From assembly GCF_021272185.1 (NCBI RefSeq), contig NZ_JAJSEC010000009.1, positions 1 to 64,000 of the forward strand: a stretch of DNA of 64,000 bases. The letters are read 5' to 3'. A program made the translations under genes and the position numbers. The DNA comes from Roseivivax sp. GX 12232 (GTDB lineage: Bacteria; Pseudomonadota; Alphaproteobacteria; Rhodobacterales; Rhodobacteraceae). Every line of letters begins with the position of its first letter. Within the stretch, counting starts at the first letter, position 1. Shown in pieces: positions 18,056 through 27,028 of this stretch. The notes beneath the pieces are model-generated. The model saw only the letters and a list, made by a program, of their open reading frames with translations. It was not told where the DNA came from and searched no databases.

Positions 18056-19012
18056 ATGACCCGCCTGAACAAGCTGATCCTCAGCCGCCTCGGCCTGGGG
18101 GTCGTGACCCTCTTCGCCGTCTCGGCGCTGATGTTCATCGGCATCGAGCTTCTTCCCGGCGACCTCGCCCAGCAGATCCTCGGCCAGTCCGCGACACCCG
18201 AGACGCTGGCCGCCTTCCGCGCCGAGCTCGGCCTCGACCTGCCGCCGCATGTCCGTTACCTCGACTGGCTCGCGGGCGTGGTGCAGGGCGACTTCGGCCA
18301 GAGCCTCGCTTCGGGGCGCGAGGTCACGGACCTGTTGTCGACCCGGCTCGCCAACACGATGTTCCTCGCGGGCTATGCCGCGGTGATCGCGGTGCCGATC
18401 GCGGTGAGCCTCGGGCTCCTGGCCGCGCTGTGGCGCAACTCGATCTTTGACCGGACCGCCAATATCGGCGCGCTCAGCGCCATCTCCATGCCCGAGTTCT
18501 TCGTGGCCTACCTGCTGATCCTGGTCTTCTCGATCAAGCTCGGCTGGTTCCCGACGCTGGCACGGATCGACACCGCCGAGAGCCTCGGGCAGGCCCTGCG
18601 CGTCACCTTCCTGCCGGCGCTGACGCTGATCATGGTGGTGATCGCCCACATGATGCGGATGACCCGGGCGGCGATCATCAATGTGCTGGCCGCCCCCTAC
18701 ATCGAGATGGCCCGGCTGAAGGGCGTGCCGCGCTGGCGGGTGATCCTGCGCCACGCGCTGCCCAATGCCATGGCGCCGATCATCAACGTCATCGCGCTGA
18801 ACCTCGCCTATCTGATCGTCGGCGTGGTGGTGGTCGAGGTGGTCTTCTCCTACCCCGGGCTGGGCCAGCTTCTGGTCGACGCGGTGGCGAGCCGGGATTT
18901 CCCGGTGGTGCAGGCGGTCGGGCTGTTCTTCGCGGGCACCTACATCCTGTTGAACACCGGCGCCGACATCCTGTCGATCCTGTCGAACCCGCGCCTGCGG
19001 CAGACGGGCTGA
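18056..19012 (+). CDS. ABC transporter permease, DppB type
   Basis: A 318-residue inner-membrane permease of the peptide/opine/nickel class. It has an N-terminal helix, the long periplasmic loop typical of DppB (LGLDLPPHVRYLDWLAGVVQGDFGQS), and further helices. The cytoplasmic coupling (EAA) loop carries ARLKGVPRWRVILRHALPNA near residue 220. It pairs with the next gene to form the membrane channel. The start at 18056 directly precedes the first membrane helix. The preceding gap contains a hairpin. Confidence 0.94.
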   Translation: MTRLNKLILSRLGLGVVTLFAVSALMFIGIELLPGDLAQQILGQSATPETLAAFRAELGLDLPPHVRYLDWLAGVVQGDFGQSLASGREVTDLLSTRLANTMFLAGYAAVIAVPIAVSLGLLAALWRNSIFDRTANIGALSAISMPEFFVAYLLILVFSIKLGWFPTLARIDTAESLGQALRVTFLPALTLIMVVIAHMMRMTRAAIINVLAAPYIEMARLKGVPRWRVILRHALPNAMAPIINVIALNLAYLIVGVVVVEVVFSYPGLGQLLVDAVASRDFPVVQAVGLFFAGTYILLNTGADILSILSNPRLRQTG

Positions 19013-19023
19013 GGGGGCACGCC

Positions 19024-19839
19024 ATGACAGTTCTCCGTTCCGCCCCGCCCACCGCCATCTTCGGCCTCCTGGTGCTGTCCGCGACGCTGCTTCTGGGGCT
19101 CTTCGCGCCGCTCGTCGCGCCCTACGGCGAGACCGAGATCGTCGGCGCCGAATACCTGCCCTGGAGCGCCGCGCATCCGCTGGGCACCGACAACCTCGGC
19201 CGCGACATGCTTTCGCGGATGATCTACGGCGCGCGCAACACCGTGGGGCTCGCGCTTCTGACCACCGGCATCGCCTTTTCCATCGGCGCCGCGCTCGGCA
19301 TGTTCGCCGCGCTCAAGGGCGGCTGGGTCGACCAGGCGCTCTCGCGCATGGTGGATGTGGTCATGGCGGTGCCGCCGCTAATCCTGGCGCTGATGCTGCT
19401 CGCCATCATCGGCCCTTCGATCCCCAACATGGTCGGGGTGATCGCGGTGATCTACCTCGCGCCTGTCTTCCGCCTGTCGCGGGCCGCGGCGATGAACGTC
19501 GTGGCGCTGGATTTCATCGGCGCGGCGCAGCTTCGGGGCGAGGGCACGCTCTGGCTCCTGCGCCGCGAGATCCTGCCGAACATCTCGTCGACGCTGGTCG
19601 CCGAGGCGGGGCTGCGCTTCTGCTTCGTCTTCCTCTTCATCGCGGCCTTGTCCTTCCTGGGCATCGGCATCCAGCCGCCCACCGCCGACTGGGGCTCCAT
19701 GGTGAAGGAGAACGCCACGCTGATCACCTTCGGCGACGTCACGCCGCTGATCCCGGCCGGGGCCATCGCGCTGCTGACCGTCTCGATCAACTTCATCGTC
19801 GACTGGATGCTGCACCGCGCCAGCGGTCTGAAAAGCTGA
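19024..19839 (+). CDS. ABC transporter permease, DppC type
   Basis: A 271-residue partner permease. The N terminus has one helix (IFGLLVLSATLLLGLFAPLV) and the DppC-type HPLGTDNLGRDMLSRMIYGAR block. The coupling loop contains AQLRGEGTLWLLRREILPN, and the C-terminal SFLGIGIQPPTADWGSMV block is highly typical of this class. It begins 11 bp after the DppB-type gene and ends 10 bp before the ATPase gene, so the three are one translational unit. It forms the heterodimeric channel with the DppB-type protein. Confidence 0.94.
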   Translation: MTVLRSAPPTAIFGLLVLSATLLLGLFAPLVAPYGETEIVGAEYLPWSAAHPLGTDNLGRDMLSRMIYGARNTVGLALLTTGIAFSIGAALGMFAALKGGWVDQALSRMVDVVMAVPPLILALMLLAIIGPSIPNMVGVIAVIYLAPVFRLSRAAAMNVVALDFIGAAQLRGEGTLWLLRREILPNISSTLVAEAGLRFCFVFLFIAALSFLGIGIQPPTADWGSMVKENATLITFGDVTPLIPAGAIALLTVSINFIVDWMLHRASGLKS

Positions 19840-19849
19840 GGAGGACGCC

Positions 19850-21475
19850 ATGGGCAATCTGCTGACCATCCGCGATCTGCGTCTCGAGGCCGGGCCGCCG
19901 CGCGCGCCCAAGGTGATCCTCGAGGGGCTGGACCTCGATCTCGACCGGGGCGAGGTGCTGGGCCTCGTCGGCGAAAGCGGCGCGGGAAAAAGCTCCGCCG
20001 GGCTGGCCGCCATGGGCTTCACCCGCGACGGCGTGCGCATCGCCGGGGGCGGCATCCAGTTCGACGGGATCGACCTGGCGCGGGCCTCGCAGGGGCAGCT
20101 CCGCCGGTTGCACGGGCGCCGCATCGCCTATGTCGCGCAATCGGCGGCGGCAAGCTTCAACCCCGCGCACCGACTGATCGATCAGTTCGCCGAAGGGCCT
20201 CTACTGCATGGCACCGCCGATGCCGGGGCGGCGCGCGACGACGCCCGCGCGCTTTATCGCCAGATGCAGCTGCCGAACCCCGACCAGATCGGCTTCCGCT
20301 ACCCGCACGAGGTCTCGGGCGGGCAGTTGCAACGCGCCATGACCGCCATGGCCATGGCCTGCCGCCCGGACCTGATCATCTTCGACGAGCCGACCACGGC
20401 GCTGGATGTGACCACCCAGATCGAGGTGCTGGGCGCCATGCGCGACATCACCGAGCGCTACGGCACCGCGGCGATCTACATCACCCACGACCTTGCCGTG
20501 GTGAGCCAGATGGCCGACCGGATCACCGTCATGCGCCATGGCCGCGAGGTCGAGACTCAACCGACCCAACGCATGCTGGAGGCCCCCGAGGAGCCCTATA
20601 CCCGCTCGCTCTGGGCGGTGCGGGGCATCCAGAAACCCGCCGCGACCGGCAGCGCGCCGCCGCTTCTGACGCTCGAGGGCGCGAGCGCGCAATACCGCGG
20701 GTTCAAGGCGCTCGACGGCATCGACCTCGCGCTGGCCAAGGGCCGCACCACCGCCGTGGTGGGCGAAAGCGGCTCGGGCAAATCGACGCTGGCCAAGGTG
20801 ATCGCCGGGCTCATGGCGCCCTCCGAGGGCCGGGTCCTCTGGGAAGGCGCGCCGCTTGCCGGTCACCACGGCAAGCGCGACAAGCGCCAGCTGCGCGACA
20901 TCCAGATGATCTACCAGATGGCCGATACCGCGCTGAACCCGCGCCACACCGTGCGCGAGACGCTGGAGCGCCCGGTGGGTTTCTTCACCGGGCTGCGCGG
21001 CGCGGCGCGGCGGGCGCGGGTGCGCGAGCTGATGGAGCTGATCGAGCTCGATCCCGAGGAGTTTCTCGACCGCCGCATCCCCGAGCTTTCGGGCGGCCAG
21101 AAGCAGCGCATCGGTATCGCCCGGGCGCTGGCCGCCGAGCCCCGGTTCATCATCTGCGACGAGGTCACCTCGGCGCTCGACCAGATCGTCGCCGAGGGCA
21201 TTCTGAAGCTCCTGATCCGCCTGCAGGAGGAGCTGGGCTTGAGCTACATGTTCATCACCCACGACCTCGCCACGGTGGAGGCCATCGCCGACGAGGTGGT
21301 GGTGATGAAAGACGGGCAGATCATCGAGGCGGGCGCCCGGGCGCAGATCTTCGAGGCGCCGCGTCAGGCCTATACCCGGCGGCTCCTGGCCTCGGTGCCG
21401 CAGATGGACGCGGGCTGGCTCGACCGCGCCCGCCGCGACGCCGCCGAGGCGAAGTCGCTGGAGGCGGCGGGCTGA
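19850..21475 (+). CDS. ABC transporter ATPase, fused DppD-DppF type
   Basis: A 541-residue protein with two nucleotide-binding domains in one chain. The first Walker A is GESGAGKSS at residue 41, with a [10 protein letters not shown] signature and [11 protein letters not shown] Walker B. The second Walker A is [10 protein letters not shown] at residue 305, with [15 protein letters not shown] and [12 protein letters not shown]. In many systems these are separate DppD and DppF proteins; the fused form is common in alphaproteobacteria. The short C-terminal tails after each domain match the oligopeptide/dipeptide class. It powers the importer made by the two preceding permeases and is the last gene of the operon. 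Confidence 0.94.
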   Translation: MGNLLTIRDLRLEAGPPRAPKVILEGLDLDLDRGEVLGLVGESGAGKSSAGLAAMGFTRDGVRIAGGGIQFDGIDLARASQGQLRRLHGRRIAYVAQSAAASFNPAHRLIDQFAEGPLLHGTADAGAARDDARALYRQMQLPNPDQIGFRYPHEVSGGQLQRAMTAMAMACRPDLIIFDEPTTALDVTTQIEVLGAMRDITERYGTAAIYITHDLAVVSQMADRITVMRHGREVETQPTQRMLEAPEEPYTRSLWAVRGIQKPAATGSAPPLLTLEGASAQYRGFKALDGIDLALAKGRTTAVVGESGSGKSTLAKVIAGLMAPSEGRVLWEGAPLAGHHGKRDKRQLRDIQMIYQMADTALNPRHTVRETLERPVGFFTGLRGAARRARVRELMELIELDPEEFLDRRIPELSGGQKQRIGIARALAAEPRFIICDEVTSALDQIVAEGILKLLIRLQEELGLSYMFITHDLATVEAIADEVVVMKDGQIIEAGARAQIFEAPRQAYTRRLLASVPQMDAGWLDRARRDAAEAKSLEAAG

Positions 21476-21700
21476 GGGTGGTTTTGCGGCGCGGGCTCGG
21501 GCTGAGTGTCCGGGCCCCGTGCTGTTGGGCTCCTTTTGGCTGGGCCCTGTCCCATTCGGCTCTTTGTGGCGAGGCCCTTTTGCGTCCGGCCCCCTTCAAG
21601 CCGGGCTCCCTGACGTCGGGCCTCCGCCCGCGCCACATCCACCTGACACCGCAGCGTCACCCCCCGAGGCACGCCTCCGCGCTTCGGGCAGGCCCCCCGC
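21476..21700. repeat. Intergenic region with degenerate 36-bp periodicity
   Basis: A 225-bp convergent gap with no supported gene. From about 21520 to 21630 it is built of three diverged units about 36 bp long (TTGGGCTCCTTTTGGCTGGG, CGGCTCTTTGTGGCGAGGCC and CCCTTCAAGCCGGGCTCCCT), with an 18-bp sub-period. The same period recurs at 24.15-24.28 kb. No T-tract terminator is visible for either flanking gene. Function unknown; the units are too diverged to be recent tandem copies. Confidence 0.4.
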
Positions 21701-22933
21701 TCAGGCCTTGGGCGCCGGCGCGCCGCCCTCGAAGACATTGCCGTTCTGGTAGTCGCAGGGCGCTTCGCGCATCTCCAGGTGCAGCCCGTCGCCTTCGTAG
21801 GGATGGGCGCGGGCCAGCTCCTCGTCGACCTCGATCCCGAGGCCGGGCGCATTGGGCGGGGTGACAAAGCCTTCCTCCACCTGCGGCCCGCCCTTGATCA
21901 GCTGTGCGTGGAAGGGCGACTCGATGGTCTCGGCCATCAGGAGGTTCGGGATCGTCGCGGCGAGCTGGATGTTGGCGGCCCATTCCACCGGCCCGGCGTA
22001 GAGATGCGGCGCGATCTGGGCGTTGAAGCTCTCGGCCAGGGCGGCGAGCTTGCGGCTCTCCCAGAGACCGCCCGCGCGGCCCAGGGCGGGCTGCAGGATC
22101 TCGGCCCCGCCGGTGCGCAAAAGCAGCGCGAACTCCGCCCGGGTCGAGAGCCGCTCGCCGGTTGCCACCGGGATGCCCGTGGCCTCGGCCACCTTGGCGA
22201 ACTCCAGCGGGTTGTCCGGGGGCAGGGGCTCCTCGTACCAGAGCGGGTCGAACTGGGCGATGGCGCGCCCGAGCCTGATCGCGCCGGCGGTGTTGAACTG
22301 CCCGTGCGTGCCGAAGAGGATGTCCGCCCGGTCGCCCACCGCCGCGCGGATCTTGCGGCAGAACTCCACCGAGCGCGAGATGTCCGACATCGCCGGCTGG
22401 TGTCCGCCGCGGAGCGTATAGGGCCCCGCGGGGTCGACCTTGACCGCCGTGTAGCCGCGCGAGACGGCATCGGCCGCGCTTTCCGCGGCCATATCCGCAT
22501 CGACCCAGAAGTCGGGCAGCGGGTGAGCCTCGAGCGGGTAGAGATAGGTATAGGCGCGGATGCGGCGGTTCATCATGCCGCCCATGAGCGCCCAGACCGG
22601 CCGGTTCCGCGCCTTGCCGAGGATGTCCCAGCAGGCGATCTCGAGGCCCGAGAAGGCGCCCATGACGGTCGGGTCCGGGCGCTGGGTGAAGCCCGAGGAA
22701 TAGGCGCGGCGGAACATCATCTCGACGTTCTCGGGGCTCTCGCCCTCTATGTGGCGGGCGAAGACGTCGCGGATCACCGCCTCCATGGCGCGGGGCCCGA
22801 CGGCGGCGGCGTAACATTCGCCCCAGCCGGTGATGCCGTCGTCGGTGGTGAGCTTCACCAGGATCCAGTAGCGCCCGCCCCAGCCCGGCGGCGGCGGGGC
22901 GACGGTGAGGATCTCGAGATCGCGCAGGCGCAT
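21701..22933 (-). CDS. Enolase-superfamily dehydratase-like enzyme, GTHGQ variant
   Basis: A 410-residue mandelate racemase/muconate lactonizing-type protein. N-terminal capping-domain motif GWGECY and barrel motifs are visible: YTAVKVDPAGP (Lys on strand 2), WYEEPLPP, ATGERLSTRAEF and APHLYAGP (distal His). Where related sugar-acid dehydratases usually have Asp at the end of strand 3 (D-x-H-G-R), this protein has Gly208-Thr-His210-Gly-Gln, so one metal ligand may differ. The start at 22933 follows AAGGGAGC. It converges on the ABC operon and may process the same sugar acid, though it is on the other strand. Galactonate- or gluconate-type dehydratase is possible but not proved. Confidence 0.85.
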   Translation of the reverse strand: MRLRDLEILTVAPPPPGWGGRYWILVKLTTDDGITGWGECYAAAVGPRAMEAVIRDVFARHIEGESPENVEMMFRRAYSSGFTQRPDPTVMGAFSGLEIACWDILGKARNRPVWALMGGMMNRRIRAYTYLYPLEAHPLPDFWVDADMAAESAADAVSRGYTAVKVDPAGPYTLRGGHQPAMSDISRSVEFCRKIRAAVGDRADILFGTHGQFNTAGAIRLGRAIAQFDPLWYEEPLPPDNPLEFAKVAEATGIPVATGERLSTRAEFALLLRTGGAEILQPALGRAGGLWESRKLAALAESFNAQIAPHLYAGPVEWAANIQLAATIPNLLMAETIESPFHAQLIKGGPQVEEGFVTPPNAPGLGIEVDEELARAHPYEGDGLHLEMREAPCDYQNGNVFEGGAPAPKA

Positions 22934-23190
22934 GGGGGCGCTCCCTTGGGGTTGTGGAGGTGTGGGTTGCGGGTCGCCGCGAGGACAACAGGGCGCGGCG
23001 GGGTTGTCCAGCAGGTCGGGGGGAGGGGGTGGTTTTGGGGTGCTCTGGAAGCGGGCCGCGCCGGACTGTCCCTGAGCGCCGCATATCCGAGCGGTGCACC
23101 CCGAAGCCGCAACATCCCCCGGAGCGCAACATCCCCCGGAACCGCAACACACAGCCCCGGCGGCCATGTCCCCAAACCACCCGTTCAGCG
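22934..23190. other. Non-coding spacer with a 17-bp tandem repeat
   Basis: The gene-free stretch upstream of the enolase-type gene. The 15-mer GCAACATCCCCCGGA occurs at 23109-23123 and again at 23126-23140 (period 17), with a third partial copy after it. The minus-strand promoter for the 22933 gene must lie here, but no clear -35/-10 can be named. It runs into the structured repeat that begins near 23191. Confidence 0.5.
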
Positions 23191-23500
23191 CCCCCCCTTG
23201 CGCCCGAATAGCACCGAAGGTGCCGGGCGCGCGCCGGACCGGCCCCTTGGGCCGGCGCTCCTTCGGATGGCGTGCATAGTTCGCCTTTAGTCCTGACCTT
23301 GCTGGGATAAAGCGCCTCGCTCTGAGGTCAGAAGCGCCGCCCCCCGGTCCGGCGCGCGCCCTCTGTTGGTGCGGGTGTCGACGGGGTTGGGGCGCTGCTT
23401 GAGGGGGGAGGCGGAATGCCCAGGGCGTCGCAGTCTTGGCCGGATAGCCGTTCCGTAGCTGCGCCACGGCAACCTCAGGCCAATTCGTGCGCACTCTCGA
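23191..23500. repeat. Structured intergenic repeat, copy 1
   Basis: First of three copies of a repeat (others at 42357 and 42674), about 310 bp and clearly alignable to copy 2 along the whole length. Its core has an 18-bp perfect inverted repeat: left arm 23225-23242 and right arm 23344-23361, outer span 137 bp. Inside are CCGGCCC-CTT-GGGCCGG and TGACCT...AGGTCA stems; left of the core is GCACC-GAA-GGTGC. The right part contains CTTGGCCGGATAGCCG. No transposase or terminal target duplication was seen. It lies immediately beside the coxG-like gene, at the left edge of the UbiD/Mo-hydroxylase cluster. Confidence 0.85.
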
Positions 23501-23534
23501 GTCTCCGAGCTGAGCCACCCAGCGCCCCAGCCCC

Positions 23535-23990
23535 TCACGCCACCGCGTCTTCCTCTACCACCCGGGCGAATTCCTCGAAGAACCGCGCGGAGAGCTTCTT
23601 CGCGGTGCCCTGGATCAGCCGGTTGCCGAGCTGGGCGAGCTTGCCACCGACCTCGGCGCGGGCCTCGTAGCGCAACAGGGTCTCCTGCGGGGCGGTCTCG
23701 GTCAGCACGACCTCGGCGCCACCCTTGGCGTGGCCCGCGGCGCCGCCGGAGCCCTGGCCGGTCAGGGTGAAGGCATCGGGCGCGGCGCTCACGTCGAGCG
23801 TCACCCGGCCCTTGAAGCGGGTCTTCACCGGGCCGACCTTCAGAAGCACCGTGGCCTCGAGCTCGGTCTCGGAGAGCTTCTCCAGGTGCTCGCAGCCGGG
23901 AATGCAGCGCTGCAGGACCTCGGGGTCGTTGAGCGCGGCATAGACCCGGGGCTTGGTCGCGGCGATGGTGATCTCGTCGGTAAGATCCAT
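23535..23990 (-). CDS. CoxG-family (SRPBCC) protein
   Basis: A 151-residue member of the carbon monoxide dehydrogenase subunit G family. It has the START/SRPBCC-like beginning (A..KPRVYAALNDPEVLQRCIPGC), the central GPVKTRFKG block, and a C-terminal helix GNRLIQGTAKKLSARFFEEF that in CoxG is proposed to contact the membrane. CoxG proteins accompany molybdenum hydroxylases and are thought to recruit the enzyme to the membrane or to quinone. Here it is the last gene of the operon running leftward from 29.1 kb. It lies more than 10 kb from the Mo-hydroxylase subunits, which supports treating the whole 23.5-42.2 kb block as one system. Confidence 0.9.
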   Translation of the reverse strand: MDLTDEITIAATKPRVYAALNDPEVLQRCIPGCEHLEKLSETELEATVLLKVGPVKTRFKGRVTLDVSAAPDAFTLTGQGSGGAAGHAKGGAEVVLTETAPQETLLRYEARAEVGGKLAQLGNRLIQGTAKKLSARFFEEFARVVEEDAVA

Positions 23991-24420
23991 GGGCGGTCTC
24001 CTTTTGCTAGGTTCAGGGACAGGGGGCAGGCGGCGGGGCCGCTGCCTTGGGATGATGTCGCGTGCGCGGGGGCGCGCATGGAGGTGACGCGGGGCGCCGG
24101 GGGTTTATGCGGCGCGCGGAGGGACGGCGCGGGCGGTGCGATGCCCCAAGGCCAAGGTGCCGCCGTGCCAAAAGGCCCGCTGTCCGGCGCATGAGCCGCC
24201 CGCCCGCAAGGCCCGCCCTCCAGCGCAGGCGCCGCCCTGCGGCAAGGCCCAACTTCAAGCCCAGACGCCGCAGCGCTCCACCCCGACCGCCGTCACACTG
24301 GCCAGCCCACCGACCGCCCATCCCGGCCAAACCACCCCCCGCCCCCAAAACCTCAACGACGCGGGCGACGGGTGCTGCGCCCGCGCCGCGTTGCCTGCGC
24401 GCGGCGGGCCGAGGCGAGCC
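23991..24420. other. 430-bp intergenic region with 36-bp tandem units
   Basis: The gap between the hydrolase stop and the coxG-like start. At about 24165-24275 three diverged 36-bp units follow each other, marked by AAGGCCC at 24172, 24208 and 24244. Both strands are open through them, so 12-residue repeats appear in translation, but no frame here has family similarity or a good start. The TCTCCTTTTG at 23997 is the ribosome-binding site of the coxG-like gene (minus strand). A promoter of its own for coxG is possible. Confidence 0.5.
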
Positions 24421-25236
24421 TCAGCCGCGCGTGACCCCGCGCAGGCAATCCGCGATCCGCTCGGGCACTTCGAGCGGGGTGAAATGGCGCACCCCGGGCA
24501 GCACCTCAAGCCGGGCGCCGGGGATGGCGGCCTGCATGGCCTCGGCCATGGCCACCGGCGTGGCGTAATCCTCTTCGCCGACCACGATCTGCACCGGGAC
24601 ATCGAACCCCGGCAGCGCCGCGCGCATGTCGCAGCGCCCGAGCATCCGGCAGGTCTCGAGGTAGGCCGCGGTGTCATTGGCCAGGAAAACCGAGACCGCC
24701 GCCTCGACGGCCAGCGGGACCTCGGCGCGGAAGCGCTCGGAGAACCAGCGGGTCTTCTGGAAATCGGTCAGCGCCGCCATGCCCTGGGCGGCGGCCTTCT
24801 GGCCCCGGCCTTCCCAGTCCTCGGCGGCGGTCTCGCCATACCAGGCGGTGGTGTCGATCAGCGCCAGCCCTTGGGTGCGATCCGCATGGGCTGCCGCGAA
24901 GGCCAGAGCCACGCAGCCACCCATGGAGGCCCCGCCAATGAGCGCGCGCTCCCATCCGGCGTGATCGAGCACCGCCGCCAGATCCTCGGCGAAAAGCTCG
25001 ACCGTATAGGGCCCGGCGGGCTTCCCCGAGGCGCCATGGCCCCGGCAATCGAGCGCCAGCACCTGCCAGTCGGGACCAAGCGCGCGGGCCGTGGCCTCCC
25101 AGAACTCGGCCTGCATGGCGAGCGAATGCACCAGCGCCACGCGATAGCGCGCACCGGGCGCACCCCAGACCACGTAGCGCAGGCTGGTGCCATCGGCGCC
25201 GCGGGCGACGGCCTCGGTTTTGGCCGGCGCGCTCAC
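24421..25236 (-). CDS. Alpha/beta hydrolase (3-oxoadipate enol-lactonase-like)
   Basis: A 271-residue serine hydrolase. The nucleophile elbow is GASMGG with Ser104; a DCRGHGASGKP loop precedes it, VVGEEDYATP carries the acid Asp, and PGVRHFTPLE the His. It resembles PcaD-type enol-lactonases and related ring-cleavage-pathway hydrolases, but the family covers esters, lactones and C-C bonds. The start is GTG at 25236, inside the stop of the TPP-enzyme gene (GTGA), so the two are translationally coupled. In the cluster it would act late, opening a lactone or ester derived from the aromatic substrate (inference). Confidence 0.88.
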   Translation of the reverse strand: MSAPAKTEAVARGADGTSLRYVVWGAPGARYRVALVHSLAMQAEFWEATARALGPDWQVLALDCRGHGASGKPAGPYTVELFAEDLAAVLDHAGWERALIGGASMGGCVALAFAAAHADRTQGLALIDTTAWYGETAAEDWEGRGQKAAAQGMAALTDFQKTRWFSERFRAEVPLAVEAAVSVFLANDTAAYLETCRMLGRCDMRAALPGFDVPVQIVVGEEDYATPVAMAEAMQAAIPGARLEVLPGVRHFTPLEVPERIADCLRGVTRG

Positions 25237-26996
25237 GACAGCTCCACCATGGGCTGGCCGATGTATTCCTGCCGGACCCGCACATCGAGCACCACCGCCG
25301 CGCCTTCGGCCACCCGGTCGAGCGCCCGGGTCAGCGCGCCGGGCAGATCGGCGAGATCCGTCACCGGGTCCGGCGCCTCGAGCCCGAGCGACCGCGCCAG
25401 CCCGGCGAGGTCGGGATCGGGGCCCTGCATGCGCTGGCCAATCGGGGCGTTCTCCTCGGGGCGGCCGCGCCGGCGGGCGACTTTGATCTGGTGATCCTCG
25501 TCGTTGTAGTAGGAATGGTTGTTGGCGATCAGGAAGAGCACCGGCAGCCGCAGGGTCGCGGCGTTCCAGATCGCGGTGAGCCCCATGGTGTAATCGCCGT
25601 CCCCGAGGATCGCCACGGCGCGGCGCGAGGCGCCGGTCTCGCGCAGGCCTAGCGCGGCGCCGACGGCGATGCTGGGCCCGGCGCCGAGGCCGCCGCCGCC
25701 GGTATGGCCGAGAAAGCCCAGCGGATGGGTGATCTCGTTGGCGTTCTGCGGCCAGCCGAGCGGGCGCCCGGTGATGCAGATCTCGCGGTCGCGGCTGGCG
25801 TGGTGGAAGGCGCGGGCGAGGTCCATCAGGCCGATCTCGCCCTGGCCCGAGACCTCGGGCACGTCCCAGCCCTTGTGGGTGGCCTTGGCGGGGCCGGCAT
25901 CCAGCCCCTCGAGCAGGGCGCGCACCGTGGTGCTGGTCACGGTGGGGATGGTCACATCCACCGCCGGCAGCCCGCCGTAATCCATGTTCCAGCCGCGATG
26001 GATGTGGAAGTCGTTCGAGACATGGATGATCGGCGGGCGCTCCTGGCCCGGTGGGAAGGCCAGCTTGATGGTGTTCCCCGCGTCGAGCCAGTCGAGCATG
26101 ATGATCGCATCGGCGGCCTGAATTTCTTCGAGAAGCGTGCCCTTCAGCCGCCAGCCGGTCTCGCCGATGAAGGCGGGATGGGTGGTCGGGAAGCCCGCGG
26201 GCAACTTCATGTGGGTCGTGGTCCGCGCGCCGAGCGCCTCGGCCAGGCGGATGCGGTCGTCCCATTCCTCGAGGCTGCGGCTCGAACGGCCGCAGAAGAT
26301 GAAGGGCCGCTTGGCGGTCTTCAGGATCTCGAGCGCGGCCTCCAGCGCGGCCTTCGGCGGCTCGGCGTCCTCGGGCGTGGGGTATTGCGAGATGTCGCCC
26401 AGCTCGGGGCGCTCGGTGATCTCCATCTCCTGCACCGAGACGTCGAGGTTCACGTAGACCGGGCCCGAGGGCCGGGTGTTGGCCAGCATCACCCCGCGCC
26501 GGATCGCCTCGACCGCGGCCTCGGGCGAGGCCGGCTGGTCGTCCCACTTGGTGTAGCCGCGCACCATGTCGGCCTGGTCCACGGTGGTGTGGATCCATTC
26601 GATCCAGGGCCGGCGCTTGGCCGCGTCGAAGGGGCCGGTGGCGCCGATCACCAGCATCGGCGTGCGGTCGCACCAGGCGTTGAAGATGCCCATGGAGGCA
26701 TGCATCAACCCGACGTTGGAATGCACCGCCACCGCCAGCGCCCGGTCGGTGATCTTGGCGTAGCCCTGGGCGATGCCCACGGCGTGTTCCTCGTGCATGC
26801 AGGTGACGATCTCGGGCGTCTCGTTGCCGAGGTGGTTCACCAGGCTGTCGTGCAGCCCGCGGTAGCTCGCCCCGGGATTGAGCGCGATATAGGGGAAGTT
26901 CTGCTCGCGCAGGGCCTCGGCGATCAGGTCGCTGCCGTAAAGGACATGGTTCGACCCTTCGGTCTCTTGCGGCGGGGTCTGAAGCGGCTTGTCCAC
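25233..26996 (-). CDS. Thiamine-pyrophosphate-dependent enzyme (acetolactate synthase/benzoylformate decarboxylase-like)
   Basis: A 587-residue three-domain TPP enzyme. The N-terminal PYR domain carries the catalytic Glu in CMHEEHAVGIAQGYAK, the central domain a Rossmann-like fold, and the C-terminal PP domain the GDGDYTMGL...ANNHSYYND Mg-TPP motif. The family includes acetolactate synthase, benzoylformate decarboxylase and oxalyl-CoA decarboxylase; this divergent branch has no assigned reaction that I can name. It sits between the TctA-TctB gene (32 bp upstream) and the hydrolase (4-bp overlap). Decarboxylation or carboligation of a 2-oxo acid intermediate is the likely role. No small regulatory subunit is nearby, which argues against biosynthetic acetolactate synthase. 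Confidence 0.88.
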   Translation of the reverse strand: MDKPLQTPPQETEGSNHVLYGSDLIAEALREQNFPYIALNPGASYRGLHDSLVNHLGNETPEIVTCMHEEHAVGIAQGYAKITDRALAVAVHSNVGLMHASMGIFNAWCDRTPMLVIGATGPFDAAKRRPWIEWIHTTVDQADMVRGYTKWDDQPASPEAAVEAIRRGVMLANTRPSGPVYVNLDVSVQEMEITERPELGDISQYPTPEDAEPPKAALEAALEILKTAKRPFIFCGRSSRSLEEWDDRIRLAEALGARTTTHMKLPAGFPTTHPAFIGETGWRLKGTLLEEIQAADAIIMLDWLDAGNTIKLAFPPGQERPPIIHVSNDFHIHRGWNMDYGGLPAVDVTIPTVTSTTVRALLEGLDAGPAKATHKGWDVPEVSGQGEIGLMDLARAFHHASRDREICITGRPLGWPQNANEITHPLGFLGHTGGGGLGAGPSIAVGAALGLRETGASRRAVAILGDGDYTMGLTAIWNAATLRLPVLFLIANNHSYYNDEDHQIKVARRRGRPEENAPIGQRMQGPDPDLAGLARSLGLEAPDPVTDLADLPGALTRALDRVAEGAAVVLDVRVRQEYIGQPMVELS

Positions 26997-27028
26997 GGGG
27001 GATCTCCTTCTCTGCGGGTCGGCGGGCC

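Noticed and set aside
25233-26996. Biosynthetic acetolactate synthase large subunit
   Set aside because: No regulatory small subunit and no branched-chain genes are nearby; coupling to a hydrolase and a TTT importer argues for a catabolic TPP enzyme.
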